Positions 20,040 through 30,625 are shown, numbered from the stretch's first letter. The stretch: DNA of 64,000 bases from Hyaloperonospora brassicae (GCA_947650285.1 CANTFL010001383.1:62001-126000); one strand, 5' to 3'. Made by a program: numbers and translations. Notes: a model not told the origin generated them from the sequence alone.

Positions 20040-21018
20040 ACACGCGCCCTAGGCGCTTGTAGACGGATTGCAAGTTTGCAATCGCGTCACGCATCTCAGC
20101 CGAGATGTGCGCCCTTCCCCAGGGCGAATTTAGGGAGTACACATCCCTATGTGCACGCTGCGAGTTGTCAACACAACTCGCACAAGGGTCTCCCCATGTG
20201 AGGCAAGGAATGCCTGCCTCACTCGATAAACAATGCAACCGGTACCTAGCACCGGTTGGCGTTCGCCGTTCGAACCTGAGGCGTGTTGCCTCAAGTTTCT
20301 TGAGCCACCCTTCTCGTCCAAAATTCTTTACGTTTTGGACGAACGCGTTCCACGCAGCCAAAAGCGATGTTTTGTCACGCTTTTGGTTGCTGTTGTACCA
20401 TCGATGTCTAAGAAAGACATCGAGATAAAAATCTTCTTCAGCGCGAAAGTTCTTCGCGCTGGAACTCAAGCCGTGAAGCTCGGTTGCATCGAATAAGGGT
20501 ATTCGATGGTGTTGGCCTGTCTCGTGAGACAGGCTATTGATGAGTTGTTCGGGCAAACGCCACGGCTTCAACTCATCACGCTTCACAGTGGTACCCTTGT
20601 CGGTACCACGACTCCCAGATTGACGACGGCTCGCGCCATCGTCATCACGCTCGTGCGAAGACGCACGAGCCGGCGGTGGTGAAGAATAGAACTCACCACC
20701 CTGATCATCATCATCATCACTGCCGAACAGACTGTGATGCAAATCACGAGTCCGTTCGTTCGGCAGTGGTCTTGGCGAATACTGAGGCGTCGCCGGTGAG
20801 CGAGACGCCTCTGGAGCATTGCCCGAGTCAGACACGTCTGACTCGCCAGAGTAGATGACCTCTACATCAGGGTCATCGTGCGCACGCGGTGTGATACCGC
20901 GTGCACCTGCAGCACCTGTTGCTGCAGGCGAAGAAGGGGCGGCAGACGACGAAGCGTCTGCCGCAGAGGCTTGCACAGCACCAGGCTGTGTGGGTCTTGA
21001 GTCACCTCGCATAGACAT
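19411..21018 (-). CDS. Antisense-strand protein of Gypsy element, copy B (535 aa)
   Basis: Identical in protein sequence to the copy A frame at 6055-7662, where its domains are given. It starts at an ATG 131 bases inside the 3' LTR edge and is read against gag-pol. The first 979 bases (20040-21018) face no pol frame; the remainder faces the chromodomain frame. The LTR or an initiator-like TTCACTTTCC at 21040-21049 could drive it. It may encode an accessory protein or be antisense RNA with incidental coding. Confidence 0.6.
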   Translation of the reverse strand: MSMRGDSRPTQPGAVQASAADASSSAAPSSPAATGAAGARGITPRAHDDPDVEVIYSGESDVSDSGNAPEASRSPATPQYSPRPLPNERTRDLHHSLFGSDDDDDQGGEFYSSPPPARASSHERDDDGASRRQSGSRGTDKGTTVKRDELKPWRLPEQLINSLSHETGQHHRIPLFDATELHGLSSSAKNFRAEEDFYLDVFLRHRWYNSNQKRDKTSLLAAWNAFVQNVKNFGREGWLKKLEATRLRFERRTPTGARYRLHCLSSEAGIPCLTWGDPCASCVDNSQRAHRDVYSLNSPWGRAHISAEMRDAIANLQSVYKRLGRVFTDGPQDSSDGSRHTGGRDLQHPSTAESGAPSCSKRVDTPATGRGSSSLILNRHGDSRYAPLESVDHREHPPKDVVEEERPPPDDSVHHLDPYEMDRAIDELRDDLKHERDRRYALTDTVRKNRKGHEADRARDRADYATAQLQVERDVRSLFGELATARGEISRLNTEVSYLRDQTDRLERERKNLMDVLERGGYLHRKKKARTDSTT

Positions 21019-21137
21019 GTTAACTATGCGAGGTCAAGCGGAAAGTGAATGGAACGGACCCAACAAGTGCTCCCAGTCCCAATGGTGGCCAACGGGTGGC
21101 CTCCATGTTTTCGATAGTCACACGGTGACTATCAGTT

Positions 21138-21146
21138 AAGGGGGGG
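21138..21146 (+). other. Polypurine tract, copy B
   Basis: AAGGGGGGG ends three bases before the 3' LTR at 21150, the position of the plus-strand primer. Confidence 0.75.
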
Positions 21147-21149
21147 TGA

Positions 21150-21540
21150 TGTAACGGGGCAGCCCGTTACATGAAATTGTCACTTTAAGGAAAGTGACAA
21201 TAAAGAATATAAAGATGGATATTCTTTAAAACAATATCACCAAAGTGGTGATATTGAAGGGTCGACCAAAGGGTCTGTTCATTGGTTGATATCGTGATGA
21301 TATCAACCCACCAATCGCCGCAAGACGCGCGCAATGAGTGGTGACGAGACGTCACCATACATGCAGTTATATTAGTATAATTGAATTAAGTCAAACGAAG
21401 AGACAGTAGTTTAAAGACTTAATTTATTAATATAACAGTTCTACTTTTACCCTACCTACGCTTCCTCGCTTGCCACGTGTACGTCCGTCGGGGCACCCAA
21501 ATCCCTTGCGTTAAGTTACGCAAGGGTGTGCCCCGTTACA
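21150..21540 (+). repeat. Gypsy copy B, 3' LTR (391 bp)
   Basis: Full-length LTR, TGTAACGGGGC to GCCCCGTTACA. It is joined without spacer to a reversed, truncated LTR at 21541. Confidence 0.92.
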
Positions 21541-21845
21541 TAGGGTAAAAGTAGAACTGTTATATTAATAAATTAAGTCTTTAAACTACTGTCTCTTCGT
21601 TTGACTTAATTCAATTATACTAATATAACTGCATGTATGGTGACGTCTCGTCACCACTCATTGCGCGCGTCTTGCGGCGATTGGTGGGTTGATATCATCA
21701 CGATATCAACCAATGAACAGACCCTTTGGTCGACCCTTTAATATCACCACTTTGGTGATATTGTTTTAAAGAATATCCATCTTTATATTCTTTATTGTCA
21801 CTTTCCTTAAAGTGACAATTTCATGTAACGGGCTGCCCCGTTACA
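21541..21845 (-). repeat. Truncated extra LTR, minus orientation (305 bp)
   Basis: Matches copy A's 5' LTR positions 13213-13517 with one visible change (t for c near 21739). The first 86 bp are missing at the junction with copy B. Its outer end (CCCCGTTACA) is followed by ttttg, matching the left border of the composite, so this is probably the true 5' end of the original minus-strand insertion. Confidence 0.88.
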
Positions 21846-21850
21846 TTTTG
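21846..21850. repeat. Right 5-bp target-site duplication (ttttg)
   Basis: Repeats the five bases at 5528-5532 on the other side of the composite. The bases are T-rich, so chance is not negligible, but the positions are exactly at the two outer LTR ends. Confidence 0.6.
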
Positions 21851-23991
21851 TGTATGATCGAAAGGAGTCGTCCTATGGGGTAAGCTCCGAAGTCAGTTGC
21901 AGAAGTGTGTACAGTCTAATTGTGGTCGAAAGTATCGGACGAGGAGCATTGGCAAGTTGTCTCGGTGATGGCCTGCATGGTAAGCGCACGCATTGTACAT
22001 TTTGAAGTGACGCGGAATGACTGACGGCAATCCTGCCGGCATTCAATGTTGAAAGTGATATCTTCGCGGATGCCCATCGCGATGACATGCGCGCTCCGTG
22101 CAAAACTCGATCGCGTGATCATATCGTTGCTAGGAAGTCTCGTGCGTTTTGGCACATGATGGGTGCTTTTCCATCTCGTACTGAATGGTTCAGCATATAT
22201 GACATGTTTGCCAAAGTCACAAGGTTTGAGCTGCGACATCCGACGCGTAAGTTGTGTCAAATGTTGTGGTGCCGCACTACCTTCTGGCGCCAAAGGTGCT
22301 GACATTTGTTGTCCGGCTATTGGTATCCATATGTTGTGGCATTCTTTGGCTCAACGGCGTGTGTCATGGGCGGCAGGAGTGTAACACCAGTCGATTCAAG
22401 GTCGTGGAAAGTATACGAAAAGTACGGGCACAATCCGCATCGATCAATAAATGGCGGTAGCGGTGAGAATTCGTCTGCGCACAAGCGACATTGCACGCCG
22501 AGCTGCACTGCACTGCAAGTTTGTTGATTCATTTAACACGAATATTCAGTTTGACATCTGCGTTAAATGCAGTTTGATCACACGACAAACCGCGTGCGTC
22601 ACCGATAGTTGCTAAGCAAAACGATATTCGTCATACATCGTCCAAATCGCAGCTTACGATTTCTGACCGCGCGCCAGTATATGGACGACGAGACAGAAGT
22701 CGTCGCAAGGTCATTTCGCCGCACTCGCTTTCGGTGCGTCAATCTCGATATGCGCGTCGATAGGCCGGTTGGATCCGGCTCGTGATTTCGTCATGATGCC
22801 GCTCCGCGATTTTGTTTGGTAGAAACGAGGCAAACGGTTAGGGCTAGAGGGAGAGCAAATATTCAGCCAGGTGCGTGTCGTCCTCTGGTCGTAACCTGAT
22901 CGAATCTTGTCGCGTCGCTGGATTCGAGCGCTAGATATTTGAGCTGTTGAGTCAGCCTCTTACTTGACTCAAAAGTGGGACCGCCTCGATAGCCTACAGG
23001 CAACGAAAAAGTGGCCAGACTATGTCGATTACTACCTCCACGCGAGGTCCGAGGTAGCTCTTGTGCCGAATCCCGTTAAACACGCCGAACACGGCAAACG
23101 TCATTCGAAACTCGTGACTCATCTGCGGCGCACTTGCTCGCCACGCGATCCCCCTTGCTTTGCTCGGCGAAACGTGTGTCACATTACAACAACCTAAGCA
23201 AAGCGAGTAGAAATTGGACGAGCGCTGCCTCCTTTACTACAATGAGTCAATTGGGTTCACCTGCCTTTCCCTCCGTGCGTCAGGAAGAGAGCCGTTGGGC
23301 TCTTCGGGAGACTGAAACTGGACACATCAGTATCCTGCCAGCCGGTGTTAGTTCGAGCATCCGGTCAGCCTCCACACACGCACGCGCAAGGCCATCAACA
23401 TTTCGTTGTTTACGACAGGATCGTCTCCTCACCGAGATAAAAACGAGGGATTGCAATCGTGTTGTCGACAGCGCATCGGGCAGCTGTAATGCCTTGCAAG
23501 CTGCAAGCAGTCGAGTCGAGCCTTTTAGTCACCTAGTAAACGCTGCACCAATCTTGCATTCAGCCATGTTCTTCAAAGTAGTACGACGGCGGATGGCGGT
23601 CCGCGGACCGTGGCTGCCAAAGAAGTCGATCGTTCATACAAAAAGGATTTGCATTGAGATTCGGGTAGCGGATCAAATCGCAGTTACGCTGCTCATTCGG
23701 GCGTGTGTCATCGTGCACTTGCGACCCGACCATAGCCTTCGGTACGAAGCCGACTCGTTACAAGCTGCTGAGTCAGTAAGTCAGTCGGCCCCATCCACCC
23801 CAAAATCTCCTCGACGCGTCAACGGCTGCGTACGCTCTGTGCGGCACTATTAAAGAAGCCAGCAGCTACTCACGAACACTTTCGTTGGTCTCCGCGCGTC
23901 GCGCGTCGCTCGTCGACATTCTCAAAATTCCTACTGTCTGGTTCGTGCTCGACACAGTCTCGAAAACGCACAGCGCGCAGATAACGCCACC
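21851..23991. other. Upstream region of the first bZIP gene
   Basis: No gene is supported. Open frames at 21916-22305 (minus, 129 codons, ATG start) and 23134-23853 (plus, TTG start) show no recognisable domain and are treated as unproven. The last part, CATTCT followed by CAAAATT around 23916-23930, weakly resembles an oomycete initiator about 65 bases before the bZIP start. Confidence 0.4.
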
Positions 23992-24885
23992 ATGCAGGAC
24001 GTGCGTGACCAACCGAGCTATCTACTGCATCAAAGCGCCGAGCTATCGAGCGGCAGCATGAATGAAGCCCGAGCAGACGAAGACAACGGGAGCGTCAACG
24101 ACAAGGTGCTGCGGCGGCGTCTCCAGTACAAGATCCACCAACGTCGTCATCGAGCGAAACAAAAGGAAAAGGCAGCCACGTTGGACGTTGACGTGCAACA
24201 GTTGGCGGCTGAGGTCGAGACACTGAACCACAGACGGCAGGCACTTGTACTGCATAGCAATTGTTTTGCATCACGAGGTACGATCGGAGGCGTGCCGGCC
24301 CGAACGGCCTTGGAATACTTTCGGCTGTTCCAGCTCGGGGTATCTCTGCGGTGCATCGACCAGCAAGAGCATTTCTTGCGCGTCATCATGACACCCGAAA
24401 CCAAAGGCCCCGATTATGTGGGCGTGGACTTTATCGTGACACAGTGGCGTCGGTATTGCAATTTCTATGCCTACACGAGGTACGAGCCACTGGGCATAAA
24501 CATCACGACTGTTGGCGACCTTACGGTCGTGGAGGCCGACAGCATCTTCAGCATTCGAGCTCGACGGGACGGCATTGTCACGCTCTATCCGTCGCTTAAT
24601 GGCAACCCGGAGCTTACGCAAAGACTCTCAGGGAGCGTCATCAATATCCACGTCAAGTATTGCTTCACGTTCGACTCGGCTGGCTTTGTCACGTGGTTCA
24701 GTGCAGAGTGGGACCTGGTCGACGCTTTGCAACGTACGCTGGGCAGTCTAGAGGACGTGACGACCCTCTTGTCAAACGCGAACATCTCGTCGTCGACGGG
24801 CCAGATACGCGTGCAGGAAATGTCCGTGCCGGAGATGAAACCCCGCACGAATCCTCGGCACGACGTCGACTTTTTACTTTCGTAA
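23992..24885 (+). CDS. bZIP-type transcription factor with Tyr at the invariant Asn position
   Basis: 297 aa, single exon, good start context (CACC ATG). A basic region spans about 40-60, followed by leucines at 64, 71, 78 and 85 in perfect heptads. In bZIP proteins an Asn lies exactly 18 residues before the first heptad Leu and 8 before an Arg. Here that residue is Tyr46 (Arg54 kept). The Asn normally makes base-specific DNA contacts, so DNA recognition should be changed. Oomycete bZIPs with replacements at this site have been described in Phytophthora infestans. Residues about 100-285 form a conserved globular region shared with the neighbour at 25300-26169. Expected role: nuclear DNA-binding regulator; the targets are unknown. 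Confidence 0.82.
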   Translation: MQDVRDQPSYLLHQSAELSSGSMNEARADEDNGSVNDKVLRRRLQYKIHQRRHRAKQKEKAATLDVDVQQLAAEVETLNHRRQALVLHSNCFASRGTIGGVPARTALEYFRLFQLGVSLRCIDQQEHFLRVIMTPETKGPDYVGVDFIVTQWRRYCNFYAYTRYEPLGINITTVGDLTVVEADSIFSIRARRDGIVTLYPSLNGNPELTQRLSGSVINIHVKYCFTFDSAGFVTWFSAEWDLVDALQRTLGSLEDVTTLLSNANISSSTGQIRVQEMSVPEMKPRTNPRHDVDFLLS

Positions 24886-25299
24886 ACAGTGTCTGTGTTT
24901 GTGCCGGTCGTCGCCAACGCATTGAAAGAGGCATCAAATACAGTTTCCATTGTTTCCAACAGATCTCGTGTCGACCCTCTCATCCTTTCCGTTGACGACG
25001 CACTGCCAGGATAGGCCAAGATCTGGGTTTGGAAACATCAATTACGGCGGATCCTGAGCTTCCGTCGGAACCGTTTGCTCTTATCGCACTTGCAGCACCG
25101 TGATGTTGCGTAACGACTCGGTAGTGTATCAGCAGATATTTGTACAACTGCGTGGTCGGTATCAAGTACTTTTTTAGGAAAGTTTGGTCGTATCGAAACG
25201 CCTCGGCCGTGTGTCGACCTCAAACTCACAACGAAAACAAACTACATGCACATCAGTTTATAAATGCCTGCATCATGGCTTTACGTACTAGTGTGCGTC
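24886..25299. other. Intergenic region between convergent bZIP genes
   Basis: 414 bases shared as the 3' flanks of both genes. No third gene and no clear terminator motif were seen. Overlapping 3' ends of transcripts are likely in a gap this short. Confidence 0.6.
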
Positions 25300-26169
25300 C
25301 TACGCGGTCATAATAGTGCCGCTGCTGAGGGCAAGGTTTCCACCTTTCGTAAGTTGCTCGACGCTGTCTAGGGAGCCGAGCACTCGTCGCAGCGTTTCCA
25401 AAAGCTGGAGCTTTACTATCAGCTTGTCCACATGGCCGGTGCGATCCACGGTGAACACGAAAGTACCAACGGCGACCACAGTGTCCGCGGTGAGGGACCG
25501 CACGACGTCCAGATCCACGGGTCTTGTCTTTTTAAGACTGGGGAAGAGCTGTTCGATGTTGTGGTGACGGAAGCGAAGGTAGAGTAGCACTTTGACCTCA
25601 ACTGCAACGGATTGGTCTCCGATACTTTCTATCTTCCAGGCTCGTGGCTCAAGGACGCACTGTGCGAAATGCCGATGATAAAGACGCCACTGGTGTACGA
25701 ACGCGTCGACACCGTGCAGCTCAGCGCCCACAACGTCAGTCGTCAAGATTGACCGCAGAAAACGCTCTTGTAGCTCAGCCAAGGGTAACGAGTACCCGAA
25801 ATGAAACACGCGGAAAAACTGCATCACGATTGACTGCGCATTCTTCTGCAGCGCCTTTTGCTGCATTTGCGATCGCTGTCGGCGTTGATTATCAGCATTT
25901 GCTGCCATCACTTTGCGGTGATGCAGGTCTCGATACAGCTGCGCGATCTTCAGCTTCAGAGCTTGCACGTCGTATTCAAAGTTATAAATCCGCTGTTCTC
26001 GTTTCGCACGGTGCTTGCGTTGGTAAAGTCGGTCCTGAAGCCGCTTCTTCATGGCACGCATGGCGCGTTTTTCGTCCAGATTGTCGTTCATCAACAACCG
26101 ATCATTGGTTTGCGCCAGCGTGCACCGAAGCTCCTGGTTGCAACGGTCGACTGTGGCAACGGCTGCCAT
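25300..26169 (-). CDS. bZIP-type transcription factor with Asp at the invariant Asn position
   Basis: 289 aa from the first ATG (at 26169); the frame is open upstream to 26223 but only from a TTG. The basic region spans 34-60 (KKRLQDRLYQRKHRAK), with Asp46 where bZIPs have Asn and Arg54 retained. The zipper is short and irregular: Phe64, Leu71, Leu78. After about residue 110 it aligns well by eye with the plus-strand neighbour (shared blocks such as FFR.F..G.SL, FLR.I.T, G.D..V.QW, PSL, LGSLE/D), so the two are tandemly derived and then inverted, or divergent paralogues. An acidic residue facing DNA phosphates is unexpected, so this protein may bind DNA only as a heterodimer or act as an inhibitor. 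Confidence 0.8.
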   Translation of the reverse strand: MAAVATVDRCNQELRCTLAQTNDRLLMNDNLDEKRAMRAMKKRLQDRLYQRKHRAKREQRIYNFEYDVQALKLKIAQLYRDLHHRKVMAANADNQRRQRSQMQQKALQKNAQSIVMQFFRVFHFGYSLPLAELQERFLRSILTTDVVGAELHGVDAFVHQWRLYHRHFAQCVLEPRAWKIESIGDQSVAVEVKVLLYLRFRHHNIEQLFPSLKKTRPVDLDVVRSLTADTVVAVGTFVFTVDRTGHVDKLIVKLQLLETLRRVLGSLDSVEQLTKGGNLALSSGTIMTA

Positions 26170-26223
26170 TGCTTGCGATTCAAATGATTGACAGTTACCT
26201 TTGCGGTCACGAGATGGTTTCAA

Positions 26224-29200
26224 AAATGACTTCTAGTCGCTCGACTGTCTAAAGCTGCCGAGGCTTCAACGCATGCATAGATCCCGCAGCGCTGTAGCCG
26301 AGATTTCCACAGGTGATATATGAAGACGTGGGCAACGTCTATGCGTTCGCGAGGCGGCCGTTGTAACAGTCGCGCCGAGTCGGCGGCTAAACGGCCTCAT
26401 TGACAGTGCGTCTGGACCATAAATCGTGTGGAATCGCCATTGCCGTCACGGATGGTCAAGCATGTCGAGTGCTTTCGGCTTTTTGTCGTACCTTCGGCAA
26501 TCTGAATACGAGCCAAGGCGGGTATCATGCGGTCGACGCGTACATCATCACGCTTTATACCACAACGTCGATGTGATGGAGATGCGTAGCCCACAGAGCT
26601 TTTGTGCAGCTCTAAACTGTCCACCGACCTTGTAGCTTGTTGCGTATTTTTGTCCGGTACGTGGCGGTTTGACGAAACGTAGAAAAACAACGAGTAGGAC
26701 TCGAATGCTGGCGAGTAGCGAGTCGTTCGGAGGACTATAGCTGAGCTACTCCACCTCAAGAATCAAGAAAGTAAAGCGAAGATACTGCTTCCTGCCTCGT
26801 AGCTTCGTGTCGACTCGGAAATGAGGCACGAGGGAGAAACAAATGACTTGACGCACATGGTGTCGTTACGTTGATCGCTGCATCGGTTCGATGCTTTCCA
26901 CCGTTGAGGTGGGACGCGTCACCACTGTTGTCATGGTAAGTTTGACACATATGCGTGAGAAAGGGTCCGAGTGTCTCAGCACGACCCGAGCCAACGTGGA
27001 ATGACTGTCTAACTGCGCTAGAAAAGTAAGCGATCTTGTTGATGCAACGCATGTAGTAAGGCACTGTTTGGTACTACGCTACTCGTACACAGAGGAGGGA
27101 CGGGCGCTACATGAATCGGTACGTAAAGGAACCTTGCGTACGCTGTCTAACGCGTATCTATTTGTACCTTTTGGTGATCTAGGCAATGCGTTCACGAGCA
27201 ACGTATTCAGGTTATGAGTGGCAAGTCGACGGTGCATTTCGTTTTGTACTGATTGGTGCTTCGTCTAACGATTATTTGAGGAGGTGAAGTTTGGTACATG
27301 GCATTCATTTGGGAGCTTCGTTGGTATCGATGAATGGCTCAAGTAGACCAATTGCGACGAACCAGGCACTCAAGGTAGATGTAGGACGAGTGTAATGCGG
27401 GACGAGACGGGAGCGGCCGCGTATGCGAATACTGCTAACAATCACCTGAAAGGGTAGAAAAAAGAGAGGGAGTACACGTTGTTTGTTTGCGACGAATGTC
27501 GGTACAAATTGCGTGCAAAGGGTCACAGTCATGTTGACGTTGACAGAACTGGTTTCAAGCGCTGAACTACAAACGAAAGTCGACTCATCTTCACTTCGTT
27601 GCAGTTGCTAACGCTGATCGTATGGCGGGGTGGATTCGAATTGAGGTGGCAATGACGCACAAGGCGCGTGCTTGTCGTTTTGGCGGTCATTACAAAGGCG
27701 GACCAGGTTGACGAACAAAACTAGATCGAGGCAAGAACCGTACCCAATCGAGTATCGACCTAGCTTCCATACATTGTTGATGCATGAACAATGATAATAT
27801 TTGCCGCATTTGTCATGTCGAATCGACATTGATGAACTCAACGAGAAGCTAATGTACCCACAGCGCCAAGAACTGACCAACTAATTCCCAGATTTATTTT
27901 GCTGCAATTGAGCGATGGAGACATGAAAAATATCACGATCCGGCCTTCTTTATTCTCAAGAGCCTGATGATATCCAGATTGGCCATCGGATTTGTGTCAA
28001 GAAACAATGTGGAGCTGTAACACACTTCAACGGACACAACTGATTCATCTTGACGACGTCGCGATGGCTAGGGGGCGACAACGTTTTGTCATACTCATTG
28101 TAGGTGGTCGAGGATTGGGATTCAACGAACAGTTGTGTGCTGAAGCAAATATACAAACAATGGGCGTTATCAACGCGGAGTAATATGGCCCATCCGACGA
28201 CGAGTACGGCTGGTCGCTAGACAAACAAGATCGGTTGCATTCGCGATTCAACGTATGTCAATGTAAAAAAAAACGATCGCACTTCACCTAGAAACAAATT
28301 AACTTCACGAGGTGAACGCAAAGGCCTTCGCATCTACCTTGGCTACTATAAAAACATGCACCGTGGTATGATTAGCAAGCTTGTAAAAGCCCGAAGCGAC
28401 CCAATTCATTACCACCTATATTGACCCATACATCGTTTTTACTTGCGCCCAATGTACGCTCCACTTCGTAGCTATCGTAAGATTGTGCTTGCAACTCCCT
28501 CGCTCGCTAGGTCGTCATTGTTGCTACTCAAGAAAGCAAAACACGGAAATAACCAACTCGCCTTTTACATCGACAGATGCGAAAAGGCGGCAAGCATATC
28601 GCAATCGTGTCGTCGCAACTTTTGCATGAGCCAAAAAAGGTTTACATTGGTCGGAGTAATTAGTTTTTCTACCATGTACACTGACAATTCTTACATGTCC
28701 GGCGCACGCGTCTCTTTTGGTATACGTGTTCATTACAGCGTGCTGCAACGAGATCACGCCTCAGATGTGGTCTGAGAGTGACCTTGTGCTTCGTCTTTCA
28801 TCCAACAACCTTGTCTATGCCACACACTTGTGCAGATGAAATGATATCATGAGTGTGTTCGAAAGAAGAAGAGAAAAAAATGCGGCGGTACAGGTCCGTT
28901 GTATCAGCGATTTACTGACGATCACGATGCGCTTTGTGTATGCAACACGTCCGAGCTTTAAATTATCATGCCTATGCCAGCTCTTTCAAAATGAGAAGGA
29001 CTGCCAAGTCCCAAGTAAGTTGCGTATCTATGCGCACGAGGCATATTGGGAACGTGTCGATATCTTTGTTTTATGTGTGCTGGATGTGCGATAGTCACCC
29101 GAGTTGTTGTGATCGGTTCGCAGTCTAGCCTTATACATCTATAATAGTCTCTTGGCCCATCAAATCACTGGTGGTCTATCCAGATACATCGCCTGGGCTC

Positions 29201-29430
29201 TGCAGAGCGCAGGTAATTGTAAGTCGAAGGAGCTGCCCTGCATATACCGATTGCCGGCATTTTTACCAGCACGTGTACGCCACACGACGACACTTTCCAG
29301 TGGTATCGAGTGCAATCGCTTCATCGACACAGCAGTAGCTACTCCTTCTTTGTTGATTTTGTCGATCACCAAAGTGACAGCCCTCATCCGATGATAGTAA
29401 ACCGCAGTCTTGAAACTTTGTCGAAATGTC
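26224..29430. other. Gene-poor stretch
   Basis: Only short open frames without recognisable motifs. No transposon ends, tRNAs or tandem repeats noticed. The first few hundred bases are the upstream region of the minus-strand bZIP gene. Confidence 0.45.
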
Positions 29431-29882
29431 ACCGGTGTAACGGGGTAGCCGGCTACATGAAATTAATAGTATGAGTGAGAAATGGTAATAAAGAATAGTG
29501 TGTTATATATTCTTTTAAGAATAGCACTAAATACAGTGATTTTGTTGCGATGGCCGAAGGGTATACTCATTGGTTGATATTGTGACTATATCAACCTACC
29601 AATCGCTGCTGACGCGCACAATGGGTGGCAAGTAGACGTCATCATGCGTTTAGTAATATTAATATAATTAATGTAGGACAAATCAGACAACAAAAGATAT
29701 TGAACTTAATTGTGTTAAATAACAGATTTGCTTTTAATACGACTTAAGTCTTCGTCTCAGTCATTTACCCTTCCTCTATACAGTGTATATACTTAGAATG
29801 GAAATGACCTTCACTGTTGTCAGTGAGAGTTGGCTTCGTACTGGTAGTCTAGTACGTAGCGATCGTGCCCCGTTACAACCGG
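29431..29882 (+). mobile_element. Solo Gypsy LTR (442 bp) with perfect 5-bp duplication
   Basis: LTR 29436-29877, TGTAACGGGG to CCCCGTTACA, flanked on both sides by accgg (29431-29435 and 29878-29882). It belongs to an older, longer LTR subfamily: about 50 bp longer than copies A and B, with a different 3' third. Several inverted repeats persist, for example GGTTGATAT and ATATCAACC near 29572-29596. It was left by LTR-LTR recombination of a full element. Confidence 0.85.
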
Positions 29883-30625
29883 TGTCTATTTTACAGCGCA
29901 AAATGATTATCGATATTAGCAGACATTGTGCCTCGTTTACTGTCATATAAAGAAATACAGATAGGCCAAAATTCAGTGACCACTTTCTTAAAGCTTACAC
30001 AATTCCAATCTTACGCAACTATTTTCCGTTCTACAAGAAGATAGTACTGTTGTGATAGCTTCGATGTCATTCGAGCTCCCATATACGCGTAGAGCATGCC
30101 TTTCGCACGTCAGAATTAAGCTCATATCTGACGAGATGACGATTTGCTCTGTGCGAGGAACCTCTGTTCACTCACCGCTAACCAGAGGTATTGATCTACC
30201 ACTTAGGTTGAGTAGTTGCGAGAGTTGTTGAGTAGACAAAGCCTTTGTAAGGAATTGAGCAAGCAGACTTTTCAAGTTACGTGCTTCAATCGATCATCTT
30301 GATTGCAACAAGATAAGGCACAACTTTGGCACAAATGTCGACATGTTTTGCGCGAGACTTTATCCTTGACACATTGCCATGCTTATTGTGTACTTGCTAT
30401 TCGCCAGGATAGGAGATGCACCGAAGTTTAAGCTCTCGTGGAACATTCCGTACTTACATGACCTCTTGAGCGGCAAGGCATGTGGCACTACATCAAGCTT
30501 TATCAACGCAAGGGACACTGAAGATCAATTTTCGCTTCCTTGATCACTCAACCATCGCCAAGCGATATCATCACACGAGGGGTCGGCCGACGTGTTTACT
30601 TGAGCCGCCCCTGTTTGCGCAATCA
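29883..30625. other. Intergenic sequence between LTR relics
   Basis: No gene or repeat recognised. Confidence 0.45.

Larger units (their letters stand above)
13557..21540 (+). mobile_element. Ty3/Gypsy chromovirus, copy B (7,984 bp, plus strand)
   Basis: Complete element: 5' LTR, primer-binding region 13949-13967, gag 13991-15145, -1 frameshift signal 15124-15164, pol to about 18820, frame change to the integrase tail and chromodomain ending at 20039, antisense frame 21018-19411, polypurine tract 21138-21146, 3' LTR 21150-21540. LTR divergence of 2 in 391 indicates a young insertion. The left flank (cagat) and right flank (taggg) do not match, and the right end abuts an internal LTR position, so the borders are rearranged. 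Inverted repeats run through the entire element. Confidence 0.93.

Noticed and set aside
21916..22532. Two adjoining minus-strand frames (129 and 71 codons)
   Set aside because: ATG starts, but no family motif and different frames; could be a small gene with an intron, not strong enough to call.
23134..23853. 239-codon plus-strand frame upstream of the bZIP gene
   Set aside because: Starts at TTG, no domain or signal recognised, and lies in what should be the promoter region of the bZIP gene.
29883..30625. Search for remains of internal Gypsy sequence between the two solo LTRs
   Set aside because: The two LTRs are in opposite orientation and each has its own flanking duplication, so they are separate insertions and no internal region is expected.
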